A stretch of 64,000 bases of DNA, from positions 143,438,962 through 143,502,961 of the forward strand of contig CM077644.1 in the NCBI GenBank assembly GCA_039707465.1. Direction: 5' to 3'. Positions within the stretch are counted from its first letter, which is position 1. Each line of letters starts with the position of its first letter. Made by a program: the position numbers and the translations under genes. The notes beneath the pieces are model-generated. The model made no database searches, was not told the origin of the DNA, and was given only the letters and a program-made list of their open reading frames with translations. This document shows, one piece after another, positions 1 through 11,155 of the stretch. This stretch comes from Rhabdophis nuchalis. Taxonomy: Eukaryota; Chordata; Lepidosauria; Squamata; Natricidae.

Positions 1-498
1 TCTATGACCGCAATAAAGTTTATTATTGGTGTTGCTGTTGTTGTTGTTGTTGTTACTAAAGGAATGCCTGTATGCTTTTCTGTCTTGACATGGATTCACC
101 ATCTATTCTTTATTTTTATTTGCTCTTCATTTATCTTGTCTTTGTCTTTTTCACACTGTATTTTATCTTGCATGTTATATTGTCAGGAGGAAAGGAGTCC
201 CTGCAGATTTTGCCAACATGATGTCATGGAATGCTGTTTCCTCCCCATCAAAGTGGTACCTATTTATCTACTCACATTTGCATGCTTTAGAACTGCTAGG
301 TGAGTAGGAGCTTGGCAAAGATGAGCATTCAATGCTCAGGTCTGTAACCCAGGCTGTCAACTTTACGATTGACAAGCCCAGGGTTTTCATTGCTGACACA
401 GCCATTGTGACACATATATTATATTGTTATATTGTCGTCTCCCCAAAATTGGTTTGGAGTCAGGTGGTGTTTAAATGATATAAGTAAAGTAAAAAAGT
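1..498. other. No gene seen; short (GTT)n tract
   Basis: I see no coding or repeat-family signal here apart from a (GTT)n tract at 31-54. The last 17 bases form an A-rich AAGTAAAGTAAAAAAG run that recurs after the solo LTR at 1137-1152. Confidence 0.5.
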
Positions 499-1135
499 TG
501 TTGTTGCCCACCAGCAGCCTGCGGAGCTGACAGCAGAGTCGGAAAGCGAGGAGGTTGGGGAGGAACATGGGCTAGTCCTGGAGTCTGGAAAAGGCTCAGA
601 TGAGGGCTTTGCGTTGGAGGCAGAGAAGGGGCCAGGGCCATCTGGGAATTATGTGCTGCCTCCAGAGCCACCAGAGTCAGACAGCGGAACAGGTTCCCCC
701 TGTTCCCAGTGCGTGCATGCGCAGAGCTGCCACAAGGCAAGAACAATTAAAACAGAAGGGATGGCTCAGGAGTAAGGATTGGCCCCTCCCATAGGACATA
801 AAGGAGGAGCCAAGGCACATGAGCCTCTGCAGGAAGCAACTTGGTTCATGCTGGTCAGTTTACCTTCTGAAACTCCGTTCTGACTCTTTGCTCCATGTGG
901 CCTTGCCAAGCAAATTACCAATTAAGTCTTTGGCAGCGTTTTCAAAGAAGATAAAGGTGGGTGCTTATCAGCCTTATCCCGAAGGATTTTGGCAGCCTAC
1001 TGTAGGACTCTTTCCAACTGTTTGGGAATCATTACTGGCTGTGAATGAACATAATTCACAGCCTTTGAAATAAAAAGAGGGTTTTTGGACCTAATTGTGC
1101 ACTTTTTAGTGTATCAGGAAACCTAGGTCAGAACA
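499..1135 (+). mobile_element. Solo LTR of an LTR retrotransposon
   Basis: The block starts TGTTGTTGCCC and ends CAGAACA, the TG...CA ends typical of LTRs, and is bordered on both sides by AAAGT (494-498 and 1136-1140), a five-base target-site duplication. An ATAAA-containing TATA-like stretch lies near 795 and an AATAAA polyadenylation signal near 1068, which gives plus orientation. No internal retroviral genes adjoin it, so it is probably the product of LTR-LTR recombination. A 16-base direct repeat at 482-497 and 1137-1152 overlaps the duplication; the target was probably a short A-rich tandem repeat. The superfamily cannot be told from the LTR alone. Confidence 0.6.
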
Positions 1136-1152
1136 AAAGTAAAGTAAAAAAG

Positions 1153-2058
1153 GACCAGTACTGTTCAACATCTTCATCAATGATTTGGACAAGGGGACAA
1201 ATGGGGAACTCATCAAATTTGCAGATGACACCAAGCTGGCAAGAATAGCCAACACTCTGGAAGATAGGCTTAAAATACAGAAGGATCTTGACAAATCTGA
1301 ACATTGAGTGTTATCCAACAAAATGAAATTCAATGGTGAAAAAAGTAAGGTTCTACATTTAGGCAAGAAAACCAAAATGTAGTTATAGTATATGTGGTTC
1401 CTTGCTCAATAGTAGTAACTGTGAGAGGTATCTTGGAGTCCTAGGGGGACAACCATTTCAATATGAGCCAGCAGTGTGCTGCAGTTGCCAAAAAACCCAA
1501 CACTGTTCTAGGCTGCATAAACAGAAGGATAGACTCAAGATGACGTGAAGTGTTAATACCACTTTATAAAGTTTTGGTTGCCACGATGTAAAAAAGATGT
1601 GGAGACTCTAGAAAGAGTGCAGAGAAGAGCAACAAAGATGATGAGGGGACTGGAGGCTAAAACATATGAGGAACGATTGCTGGAACTGGGTATGTAGTTT
1701 AATGAAAAGAAGAGGTAGGGGAGACATGATAGTAGTGTTCCAATATCTCAGGGGTTGCTACAAAGAAGAGGGAGTCCAGCTATTCTCCAAAGGACCTGAG
1801 CATAGGACAGGAAGCAATGGGTGGAAACTAATCAAGGAGAGAAGCAATTTAGAACTAAGGAGAAATGTCCTGACAGTTAGAACAATTAATCAATGGAAGA
1901 ACTTGCCTCCAGAAGTTGTGAATGCCCCAACACTGGAAGTCTTTAAGAAGAAATTGGATAACCATTTGTCTGAAGTGGTGTAGGGTTTCCTGCCTAAGCA
2001 GGGGGTTGGACTAGAAAACTTTCAAGGTTCCTTCCAACTCTGTTATTCTATATTCTAA
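1153..2058 (+). pseudogene. CR1 LINE fragment: C-terminal reverse transcriptase and 3' end
   Basis: Translation in shifting frames gives the C-terminal half of a CR1-clade reverse transcriptase: a VLFNIFINDL stretch, the catalytic FADDTKLA box near 1220, then a CEKSKVLHLG-like segment. The last piece (1666-1983) ends in NLPPEVVNAPTLEVFKKKL, typical of CR1 C-termini in birds and reptiles. Just after the stop comes the conserved CR1 3' tail, GGGGTTGGACTAGA followed by CCTTCCAACTCTGTTATTCT. The copy is 5' truncated and carries in-frame stops and indels (for example TGA in place of Trp near 1304), so it is inactive. It directly abuts the right flank of the solo LTR. Confidence 0.85.
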
Positions 2059-3115
2059 GTAGGAAAAATTAAGTAACATAAAGTCATAGGGAATGGCATC
2101 CAGATATGACCTCAGCATTGCTTGTTTAAAGTCCAGGGCCAGCCAGGAAGTATGATGAACTTTTGTCTTTCTGTCAACAAATTGGGTGGGTGGGAAGCGC
2201 AGGGGCTAATAAGCAGGAATCTTTCAACTGTGCCTCACCATCCTCAGATCAACGGACATAACAATGAGCTGAATTATAATGCTGATGATGAAAGAAAGCT
2301 AAGTGTGGCATTTAATGGAGCCCGTAAGGACTCAGAAGGGACTAGAATTATTCTGACCCCTTAAGCCTGGTTATGTTTGTCTAGTTTCATGACAAATAAG
2401 AACCGGGAAACTTAAATTAGGTCAGTCCAATTTTTACAAATATGTAATTGTGCCAGAATTTCCAGTTATCAGACAATCCAGAGCTCTTGCTAATACTGTA
2501 CCACTTCTTTCATTTGTTCAAGGCAGCCAGGAAATTCCTCAGTGCAATAGGAATAGGAATATCAGAGGAGCTCCTGGTGGCATTTTGATCATGTTGTGAT
2601 AGCATTTCATCAGTAGGTGGCACTGGACTTAATTTTGCCCAGCAGGAGTCAGGGTTTTCCGGTTAATATCCTGTTTTGCCCTTTTCTTGACTGATGACTG
2701 CCTGGGTTTTCAGTATTGCTAGCAAAACACTCAGTTTTTGTTTGGTTTTCTTCGATTACGAATAAATACTTAAAACAACAGGATTGAAATCAGGAAGGAA
2801 GTTAATTCAGGTGTTTCCGATTGTTTATGGAGAGATTCATTCGTGTAATTGAGGGCATTTATGTGCCATTTTAAAAGAAAGACATATTTTCAAAACAGTG
2901 ATAGCGTTAATACCAGTGTTTTAAAAATGCACCACACTATTTTAGTTAAAGTAAGTATAAACTTCATTTTCATAAGGGTCCTGATTTTACCCAAGACAAA
3001 TTAGCCAAGTGGACACTCCAAGCTTTGTAAATTGTACATTTGTACATTGAACTACAATCTACAAATTTTACACAGTTAAAACGAAAAGCCCTTCAATACA
3101 AGGATTCCAGACTGT
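2059..3115. other. No gene or repeat recognised
   Basis: A+T-rich sequence without a convincing reading frame or terminal repeats. The 80-residue open frame at 2122-2364 resembles no family I know. Confidence 0.4.
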
Positions 3116-3123
3116 GTTGTCAT

Positions 3124-3515
3124 CAGGGGAGGGCTGCTACGGGTTCGCCTGGGTTCAGGATAAACCGTAGCTAACGTTATGGCCAGTTCAGAGAACCTCC
3201 AAATCCCACCTGCCCCCATCCTGCCCCCCCTCCTATCCCCCCCTCCTAGGAGACCCACATGGCCCATTTGGGAGGCGAGGTAAGTGCAGGGCCCACAAGG
3301 AGGCTCCGGGAGGGGGGGGGAGTTCCAGATGGCTGGAAATGGGCCTGCTTCCAGCCTCCAGAGCCTGGGGGAAGCAGTTTTTGTCCTCCCAGAGGCTCAA
3401 GGAAAGCCTCCAGAGCCTGGGGAAGGAAAAAAGTTTTCCCCCCCCTGCTGCAGGAGGCCAACTAGGCCACCCCCACCCAGCAACCCGTTGCTGAAATTTT
3501 TGAAGCCCACCCCTG
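3124..3515. mobile_element. Non-autonomous hAT-like element, 392 bp
   Basis: It begins CAGGGGAGGGCTGC and ends AAGCCCACCCCTG, inverted ends of the same type as the CAGGGGTGGG elements elsewhere in the window. The eight bases GTTGTCAT flank both sides (3116-3123 and 3516-3523), the duplication length expected for hAT transposition. The inside is G/C-rich with runs of G and C and codes for nothing recognisable; overlapping open frames on both strands come from this composition. Confidence 0.8.
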
Positions 3516-3523
3516 GTTGTCAT

Positions 3524-4842
3524 CCTCAGATAGCTGAGCTGATTTATTTCTGGCCAAGCTGCATTTCAGCATGTTTTTTGGTTTTCCTTTTGAGATGCTG
3601 GAGCTTCTTGGTGGTATCTCCCCTTGGTGGGAACTCCTAAGCTTCCTCTTCCTGGCTTCTCCCCATGCTCCACCAACATCCTGAGAGCTTTCGGCAGGTG
3701 GTATGCATTAAGCATTGGCACCGAAGTGATGCGTCAGCTCCTTCCACCCATAGTATTGGGGTGACTCCTTATAAAAATAGAAATAAAGATGGCATGGCGA
3801 CAGCACTGGCCAGATGCTGTAATTTGGGTTCTCCAATGGGTCATCTGGAATAGGCAGCATGATATTTGATATTGTTGCGGTGAGCATAAACGGAGACTGT
3901 TGGCTTCAAATATTTTCTAGGTTTGGGGTATGAAGTGGGAGTGCCCTCAAACTCATCAGTATAGCTCATAAGACTCAGAGCCACTCTTTAGTTTAATCAT
4001 GTACAATATTATGCAACAGGATACATCATAGTGTGTAATAGTGTACCCAAGAAGACTCAGTTTGGAATGACATCATAGGACTCTGTTGAGTGAAGATATA
4101 GGATGACTTTTCTTAAAGGATCGTTCTTCCCTTCTGTCTCCCCTGGAGGATATCAAGCCCCACTCCCTAGTATTGTTATGTCACATAAGGCCTAGCCCAA
4201 CTCTGCTACATATTAGAAAAGCTGGATATAGGTAGAACACACATGAACAATTGCCCTACAGTGGGATGAAGCTGAAGCACTGACCTCTTTGATCTCAACT
4301 CAACGCTTAGATACCAAGCGTGGTTGTGAGCAGTCCAGGGTCTTGTTACATAAGATGGGTGGCTATGCAGATCTTTTCAGTAATAATAAATATTAATAAT
4401 CACTATAAAATGCCAGTTAGAGGGGAAGGATTTAATGTTCCCGATGCTCATGGGTGATGCCCTGTGTTTCTGGGCCCTTTGCAACAGGGTTATATTTTGT
4501 GCCCTTCCTCTTGGGTTTTTCTTAGTGGAAACTGTACCACCTTAATAGCAGGGAGTGCTGTTGCCATTGTGCCAGTGGCGTTGACAAGTCCAGCACTTGG
4601 TTTTCTCTCCTAGAGCAGGATGGAAGTCCTTAAATGGGCACAAATAGCAGAAGAGCCTCATCATTTTGAGTAATGACTAATGATGCCCGGCTCCTAATGG
4701 CAACCATGTGTCTCATCCTTGGCATTCTTCGGGTTTATTTATATTATCCCATGAGACTATTTCATAAGAGTCATGACGCTGGGTCTCCACAGCCTCATTG
4801 TCTTCCAGGTGTGTTAACGAAAGTTAGAAACCAGAAACTAGC
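3524..4842. other. No gene or repeat recognised
   Basis: No coding signal. Open frames here are under 90 codons and lack family features. Confidence 0.4.
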
Positions 4843-4850
4843 TTCTATAT

Positions 4851-4975
4851 CAGTGTTTCTCAACCTTGGCGACTTTAAGTCCTGTGGACCTCAACTTCCA
4901 GAATCCCCCAGCCAGAGTTGACTTCTGGGAGTTGAAGTCCACAGGACTTAAATTCGCCAAGGTTGAGAAACACTG
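4851..4975. mobile_element. Palindromic hAT-like MITE, 125 bp
   Basis: The ends are CAGTGTTTCTCAACC and its inverse, and the whole element folds into one long hairpin. A perfect eight-base duplication TTCTATAT flanks it (4843-4850 and 4976-4983). CAGTGNTTCTCAACC-type ends are typical of hAT elements of the Charlie type. There is no coding capacity, so it would need a transposase in trans. Confidence 0.88.
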
Positions 4976-5003
4976 TTCTATATATTTCACATATACAGAC
5001 AAA

Positions 5004-5354
5004 ATTTACAACAGTTCATGTAGTGACCGTTGGAAGTCACAACAGCAATGAAAAAAGTGACTTATGAAAGTTTTTCACACTTACAATTGTTGCGTCATCC
5101 CGATGGCCACGTGATCGAATTTCGGAGACCGGGCAACTGACCCATACTGGGATCATGTGCTCACTATTGCCGACCTTCTGACAGATTCACTTAGTTGCCG
5201 TGTTACTAAGTCAATTACTGCAGTGGTTCACTTAATAATTGTGGCAAGAAAGGACATAAAATGGGGAAAAGTCACTTAACAACTGTCCCACTGAGCAACA
5301 GAAACTTCAGATTCAATTGTGGCCATACGTTGAGGATTACCTGGACACTGTTTT
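5004..5354 (+). repeat. Interspersed repeat with GTGACTTATGA / TCACTTAACAACTG motifs
   Basis: Same family as 31930-32332, 44768-45567 and 61866-61972: alternating blocks of CACTTAACAACTG, GTGATC and GCAAGAAAGG, ending near GAGGATTACCTG. The better-preserved ends in other copies (AGGTGGTCCTC type) suggest inverted termini, so a non-autonomous DNA transposon is likely, but I could not assign a superfamily. It starts 28 bases after the preceding MITE. Confidence 0.6.
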
Positions 5355-6995
5355 GAGGGGAGTGAGGCTCTGCCCATTAGGCCCTCCCTTCACTGAAGTC
5401 CCAATCTAAAAATGCCCATATATGGCCAGTGAGGTGAATCCCTGTCTTCTACTACCATTGTAACCCCCGATAACTGGCCGGGGCTGAGGTGGGGAGGGGA
5501 TGAATGACCTTTCTTGGCTGATTAGGAGAGATAGGAAAAATGAAGAGAACAGAGATGGTAATTGTCCCTTTGAGAGCACACCAGAAAGAGGGATGCAAAT
5601 GACTATACCAATCTGAGCCTGACTTACTTTGGATAGAGGCAAAATACTCCATATTCCTATTCTGAGGCTGAAAGCTGCTTGCTATGCTCCACTGCTCACT
5701 TTGCAATTTTTCCCTTGTTGGTTCCAAGCATAAGAAAGAAACACCTGCAGCCAAATTTAGCCACTCACCTGGTGGACTGGTGGGAAGTATTTTTCTTTTT
5801 TTCAAAAAAATTAAAGAACAGTTTGCAAGTGAAAGTTATTCATGCATATTTTTAAAGGGGCACAAAACACCCTAAATTTTTCATCCAAAACAATCACTGA
5901 AATACAATTTCCAATTGAGATTGTAATTTAAAGTCATTTTTATTGATTGATTGAATATAGGTATATAAAAGCTGTTAAATAATGTTTCAAATATTTATAT
6001 TCCATCCATTAATCCATGAGGTAAACATTTGCTATAATGTACAAAAGAGTTACATTGAGAAAGTAATACAAGCGTTAAAATATATAACCCATGTACCCCA
6101 ATGGTTATGAATACAGAAATAAATCCACAAGGAAGTGTCAAATGCAAAAAGGGAATAGTTTAAAAAAAAAAAAGACATGTGCCTAAATTGTAATAAAGTT
6201 TGCACGTGTATCTTTTTTAGGGGGACTGTGTACCTATTAGCAAGTAAATTCCATTTAATGAGTCTTGGGTGTGCATTAAACTGCATAGTGCATGCCATGT
6301 GGGATGACTGATTGAGCCATTAATTAACCGTTTTCACCCCAATTATGCAATGGAACCAGGGGAGAAATCCAAATTAAAGCACCTGCAACAGATGATTATC
6401 CAGTCTCTGCTTGTACACATTCAAGAATGGGGAGTTGACCATCTAGCTGAAAACTGATGCCATTACCAAATTGTTCTTACTGCTAGGAAGGTTGTGTGTG
6501 TTTAAAAAAAAAAAAAAATTGGACCAAATCTGATTTCCTGTAAAGTAAAATTGTAATCCTGTAATTTGCAAACTAAGATGATAGAGAACACGCTCCAGCC
6601 TTCTTCCAAAGGTTTCCTTCAAGGTGCTGGATAAAATGCTATTATGTCCCCTTTCGGTTAAAATTTTCTCAAGGCTAAATGTAGATTTCCCCATAACTTT
6701 TTTTGTTGTCATCTTTTGCACATTTCTGATTTTTGTTTTCTTAAAAATGAGTTGCCTAGAACTGGATGCAATATTCTGGACTGCAAAGAGAAATGACTGT
6801 TTTCATGTACATTGCGCTAAACAGGATTTGATTTAATTATATATAGTATTTTAATGAATCATTTATTGGCTTGACACTTTACTGTAAAGCAGACATCACG
6901 GTTTACAAATTATACAGAACGTAAGTGAAAAAAGAAATAAATCAGACTGTGGCTTGCATTTATGACAGCCTGGATACCGAGTCTCATAGCTTAAG
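5355..6995. other. No gene or repeat recognised
   Basis: A+T-rich sequence with short A runs near 6163 and 6504. No terminal repeats, RNA gene or coding signal seen. Confidence 0.4.
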
Positions 6996-7130
6996 CAGGA
7001 GTCCCCAACCTTTGCAACTTTAAGTCTGAAGGACTTCAGCTCCCAGACTTCTCCAGCCAGCAAAGCTGGCTGGAGAATTCTGGGAGCTGAAGTCCTTCAG
7101 GCTTAAAGTTGCAAAGGTTGGAGACCCCTG
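6996..7130. mobile_element. Palindromic hAT-like MITE, 135 bp
   Basis: The ends are CAGGAGTCCCCAACCTTTGC and the inverse of CAGGGGTCTCCAACCTTTGC, with near-perfect inverted arms meeting at a GCCAGCAAAGCTGGC centre. It belongs to the same subfamily as 35072-35193 and, more distantly, 58833-58967. No clear eight-base duplication is visible (AGCTTAAG against GAAGAATT), so the flanks have probably decayed. Confidence 0.75.
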
Positions 7131-7788
7131 GAAGAATTTAAATTTGGGTTGCCACAGATGGAAGCCTATCGCCCTAATTATACCAGACTACATTCACTTC
7201 ACGTATGCTCTTTTCAAGATTTTAATTTTAATCCATTTTAATCCTTATTTGTATAAGCAGTCATGGTTTTAGTCATGTTGCTTCCTATCCTGCTACAGCA
7301 AATTAAATACAGTATGTACAGTATATGTAAATGACTGGAAAATGTAAGCAAAATAGTTCTAAAAATAGTGGCTATTGAGGGCAGCTTTCTTTTATTGCAG
7401 GGATATCAAGGATGGTCTCTTTCAGTGCAAATTTGCCATGCCCCCCTCCCCCCAAAACTCTTTCCTATGGTTTCACCTGACAAAACTTACTTTTTCTGAA
7501 GGTAAAGATTATCTTAACCATGTCATCTCTTTGGTCACATGGTCTTTGTACATATGCCTGTCTTTCTCCCATTTAGAATAATGTCAGGGGTTACTGCATA
7601 TTTGGATGGGGCAGGCAGGGTCATATGAGCCCCATGGAAAGGGGAAACAATGTGGATTATGGCAGCTCAGTAATTATGATCAGGAAACAGGAAAAAAAGA
7701 ATCCAATTTATATTTCCTCAGCAATGATTATTTATACACATAGTAAAATGTAAGTTATAGTTTAAGATAGATATGATAGACTGGGAGA
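7131..7788. other. No gene or repeat recognised
   Basis: No coding signal or repeat family seen. Confidence 0.4.
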
Positions 7789-7797
7789 TAGGTAGGT

Positions 7798-7840
<43 letters not shown>

Positions 7841-7842
7841 CA
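7789..7842. repeat. (GGTA)n then (GGCA)n microsatellite
   Basis: About three GGTA units run into about ten GGCA units, a compound tetranucleotide array differing by one transition. Confidence 0.95.
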
Positions 7843-8173
7843 TACAAATGACATATAATATATAAGTAGGAGATAGGCAGCTAAGTAGCTAGATAAAAAT
7901 AAACAGTAGATAAGAGAGGGAGAGAGAGGCGGATAGATATTTTTATTATAGCTATAAAAGAGGGCAAGACCACCATATCACAAAATTTGCTACCAATCCA
8001 ATTTTAGCAGGAAAATGGGAATAGGAAAAGCATTACAAAACCTGAAGACAGTATAATACAACTATAATTAATGAAAATTTTGTACTGTAACATAAAAATG
8101 AATTTTTTGTTACATTAAAAATACTGTAAGTAATATATTTACTGATTTATGACCATTAAAAAAGTATCTATGT

Positions 8174-8228
8174 TCTCTCTCTCTGTCTCTCTCTCTCTGT
8201 CTTTCTCTCTCTCACACACACACACACC
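8174..8228. repeat. (CT)n-(CA)n microsatellite
   Basis: An interrupted CT array joins eight CA units; it lies beyond the 3' tail of the following LINE. Confidence 0.9.
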
Positions 8229-8302
8229 AATCTTTGATATTTCTCTCAGTCTCTCATCTCTACCTATCAGCCATCCAGAGTTGTTTGATAGCAAGATGAG
8301 TA

Positions 8303-11155
8303 GTATAAATAATAATATAATATAATAATAATTTAATTTATAACCCGCTCTCTCTCCCCAAAGGGACTCGAGGCGGGGCACAGGGAAATTAAAAATACAT
8401 ATAAAAACCATAAACAATACAGTATTAAAAAAGAATTAAACTAAAACCCTGCGCTAAAATCCCATGTTGAAACTAAAACAACCCCTAAAAAACCCTAAAA
8501 ACAGTTAAGTTATCCCAGGCCGGCCAAGCAGAAGAAATGTGTTTTTAATTTTTGACGGAAGGAGCGGAGGTCCGTGGTTGTTCTGATTTCGGGGGGAAGG
8601 TCATTCCAGAGGGTCGGGCCCGCCACAGAGAAGGCCCTTCCCTTGGGCATCGCCCGCTGGCATAGCCTGGTGGACGGCACCCGGAGAAGTCCCTCTCTGT
8701 CGGAGCGGATCGGCCGTGGGGATTTATGGGGCAGGATGCGATCCCGCAGATAGCTAGGTCCCGTGCCATGGAGCGCTTTGAAGATGATGACCAACACCTT
8801 GAAGCGCACCTGAAAGACGACAGGCAGCCAATGCAGCTCGCGCAGGAGCGGTGTTACATGGGAAAACCTAGAGGTTCCCATAACTGCCCGCGCGGCTGCA
8901 TTCTGGACAAGCTGAAGTCTTCGGGTGCACCTCAAGGGGAGCCCCATGTAGAGAGCATTGCAGTAGTCCAGTCGGGATGTCATGAGAGCATGAGTGACTG
9001 TGCAAAGGGCACCCTGGTCCAGTAGGGGACGCAACTGGCGGACCAGGCGAACCTGGTAAAACGCCCTCCTGGCTACGGCCGTCACTTGATCTTCCATGGA
9101 CAGCCGTGCATCAAGGAGGACGCCCAAGTTGCGTGCCCCATCCACAGGGGTTAGGTGTTCGCCCCCTATGGCCAGTGATGGAGTCAACTGGTTGTACCTG
9201 GATGCCGGGAACCACAGCCACTCGGTCTTGGACGGGTTGAGTCTGAGTCTGTTCCTTCCCATCCAGGCCCGCACGGCTTCCAGGCATGGCACATCACCTC
9301 TACGGCATCGTTGGGGTCGTTTGGGGTAGATATATACAGCTGCGTGTCATCAGCGTAGAGGTGGTACTCTATCCCAAAAGAACGGATGATCTCGCCCAGC
9401 GGCTTCATATATGTGTTGAACAGGAGCGGCGAGAGAACCGACCCCTGAGGCACCCCACATGTGAGGGATCTCGAGGTCGACCTCTGCCCTCCTGCCAACA
9501 CAAATTGCGATCGACCGGAGAGCTAGGAGGAGAACCACCGCAACACGGTGCCCCTAACCCCCAACCCCTCCAGCCGATGCAATAGGATACCATGGTCGAT
9601 GGTATCAAAAGCCGCTGAGAGGTCTAATAGGACCAGGATGGAGGAACAACCCCCATCTCTGGCCCTCCAGAGATCATCCACCAACGCGACCAATGCCGTC
9701 TCGGTGCTGTGCCCGGGCCGGAAGCCGGACTGGCGCGGGTCCAGATAATCAATTTCCTCCAGATGACGGGGGAACTGTTGTGCCACCACACTCTCTACAA
9801 CCTTCGCCAGAAAGTGAAGGTTGGAGACCGGACTGTAATTTACCAACAATGCTGGGTCCAGAGAGGAGGGGGGGTCTCACCACCGCCTCTTTCAAGACGG
9901 TAGGCAAGAACCCCTCACTCAAGGAAGCATTGACAACCTCCTGGAGCCAGCCTCGTGTGACCTCCCAGGATGCCAGTACAAGCCAGGAGGGACACGGGTC
10001 CAATAAACATGTGGTAGCTCGCAGTCACCCACGTAACCTGTCCATATCTTCGGAAGTAACAGAGTCAAACTCCTCCCACAAAACTGTCTCAAGATCTACC
10101 TCGGGGCATCCCACTGGGCCACTTTTGATGGAGGCCAACTCGCTCCGAATCTGAGCGATTTTATCCTGCAGATATTCCCCAAATTCCTCTGCTCTACCCT
10201 GCAAGGGGGCTTCCCGCGCCCTCTGTTGAAGGAGGGAGCGGGTCACCCTAAGCAGGGTGGCAGGGCGGTTATCTGCGGATGCGATGAGAGTGGCACAATG
10301 ATGACGTTTGGCCACTCTCAACGCCACAAGGTAAGTCCGTAAATGGGCTCTCACCTGTGTTCGGTCAGATTCAGACCGTGTGGATCTCCATCTCCTCTCT
10401 AGGCATCTCTTGTGGCACTTCATCACCCTCAGCTCCTCGGTAAACCAAGGAGCCTGGGTGACTCGTCGCCGCAGGAGAGGCCGCAAGGGCGCGACCCGAT
10501 CCAAGGCCCCCGTGGCCGCGGTATTCCACACGGCCACCAGGTCCTCCGTCGGGGCGCGGGTCAAGGACACAGGTAATGGCCCAAGCACCGTCTGGAACCT
10601 ATCCGGGTCCATCAGGCGCTTGGTGCGGAACCATATAGGTGAATCCGGTTCCGCCTCTCCATGGTGGGGTATAGCGATTGGAAAGTCGAGCCAGAGAAGT
10701 GAGTGGTCTGACCATGACAGGGGTATGATGGCTACGTCCCCTATACCCAGATCACTCTTCCACTGACCAGAGACAAAGATTAAGTCCAGCGTGCGTCCTC
10801 CCTCGTGCGCGGGGCCCTGAATTACTTGGGTCAGGTCCATGGCCGTCATGGAGGCCATGAACTCCCGAGCTGCCTCTGATGATTCGCCTACCGATGGCAG
10901 GTTGAAGTCCCCCATGACAACCAGTCTGGGGGTCTCAACCACCATCTCGGCGATCACCTCAAGGAGCTCGGGCAGGGCTGCTGTTACATAGCGGGGAGCC
11001 AAGTATACAATCAGCACACTCAATTGCCTCCCTAGGCCCCACTTCACGCAGAGGGACTCACAGCCGGTGGTCTGTGGTACAGTGGTCTCTCTCGGCTCAA
11101 GACCTTCCCTAACAATAACCGCTACCCCTCCACCCCTGCCTAGGGCCCGAGGCTG
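8303..11155 (-). mobile_element. L3-like (CR1 group) LINE, 5' truncated
   Basis: A minus-strand non-LTR retrotransposon about 2.85 kb long. Its 3' end (low coordinates) has the short untranslated region ending CCCCGCCTCGAGTCCC, GCGGGTTATAAAT and an (ATAAT)n tail at 8303-8336. Shorter copies of the same 3' end occur at 24276-24535 and, more diverged, at 46500-46712. Coding homology starts at about 11155, inside the endonuclease domain, so the 5' untranslated region, any ORF1 and the first part of the endonuclease are absent. The family moves by target-primed reverse transcription from an RNA copy. The A/T-rich tail shows how such insertions can seed microsatellites. Confidence 0.85.
8510..11155 (-). 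pseudogene. Broken L3-like LINE ORF2 (endonuclease-reverse transcriptase)
   Basis: Read from high to low coordinates. The AP-like endonuclease comes first, with GDFNLPSVG, RTLDLIF and WSDHSLLWL near 10900-10680. A linker follows, then the reverse transcriptase: NYSPVSNLHFLAKVVE, SGFRPGHSTETALV, LLDLSAAFDTIDH (motif A), GVPQGSVLSPLLFN and the catalytic YADDTQLY near 9360. The C-terminal thumb-like region (9292-8510) ends THFFCLAGLG and a stop. The frame breaks at a G-rich run near 9870, a stop at 9523 and another shift near 9290, so no single protein is made. Catalytic residues are intact, so decay is recent to moderate. Opposite-strand open frames here are shadows. Confidence 0.9.

Noticed and set aside
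9693..10154. 153-codon plus-strand open frame
   Set aside because: Shadow of the minus-strand LINE ORF2, where conserved endonuclease and reverse-transcriptase motifs are in the other strand.
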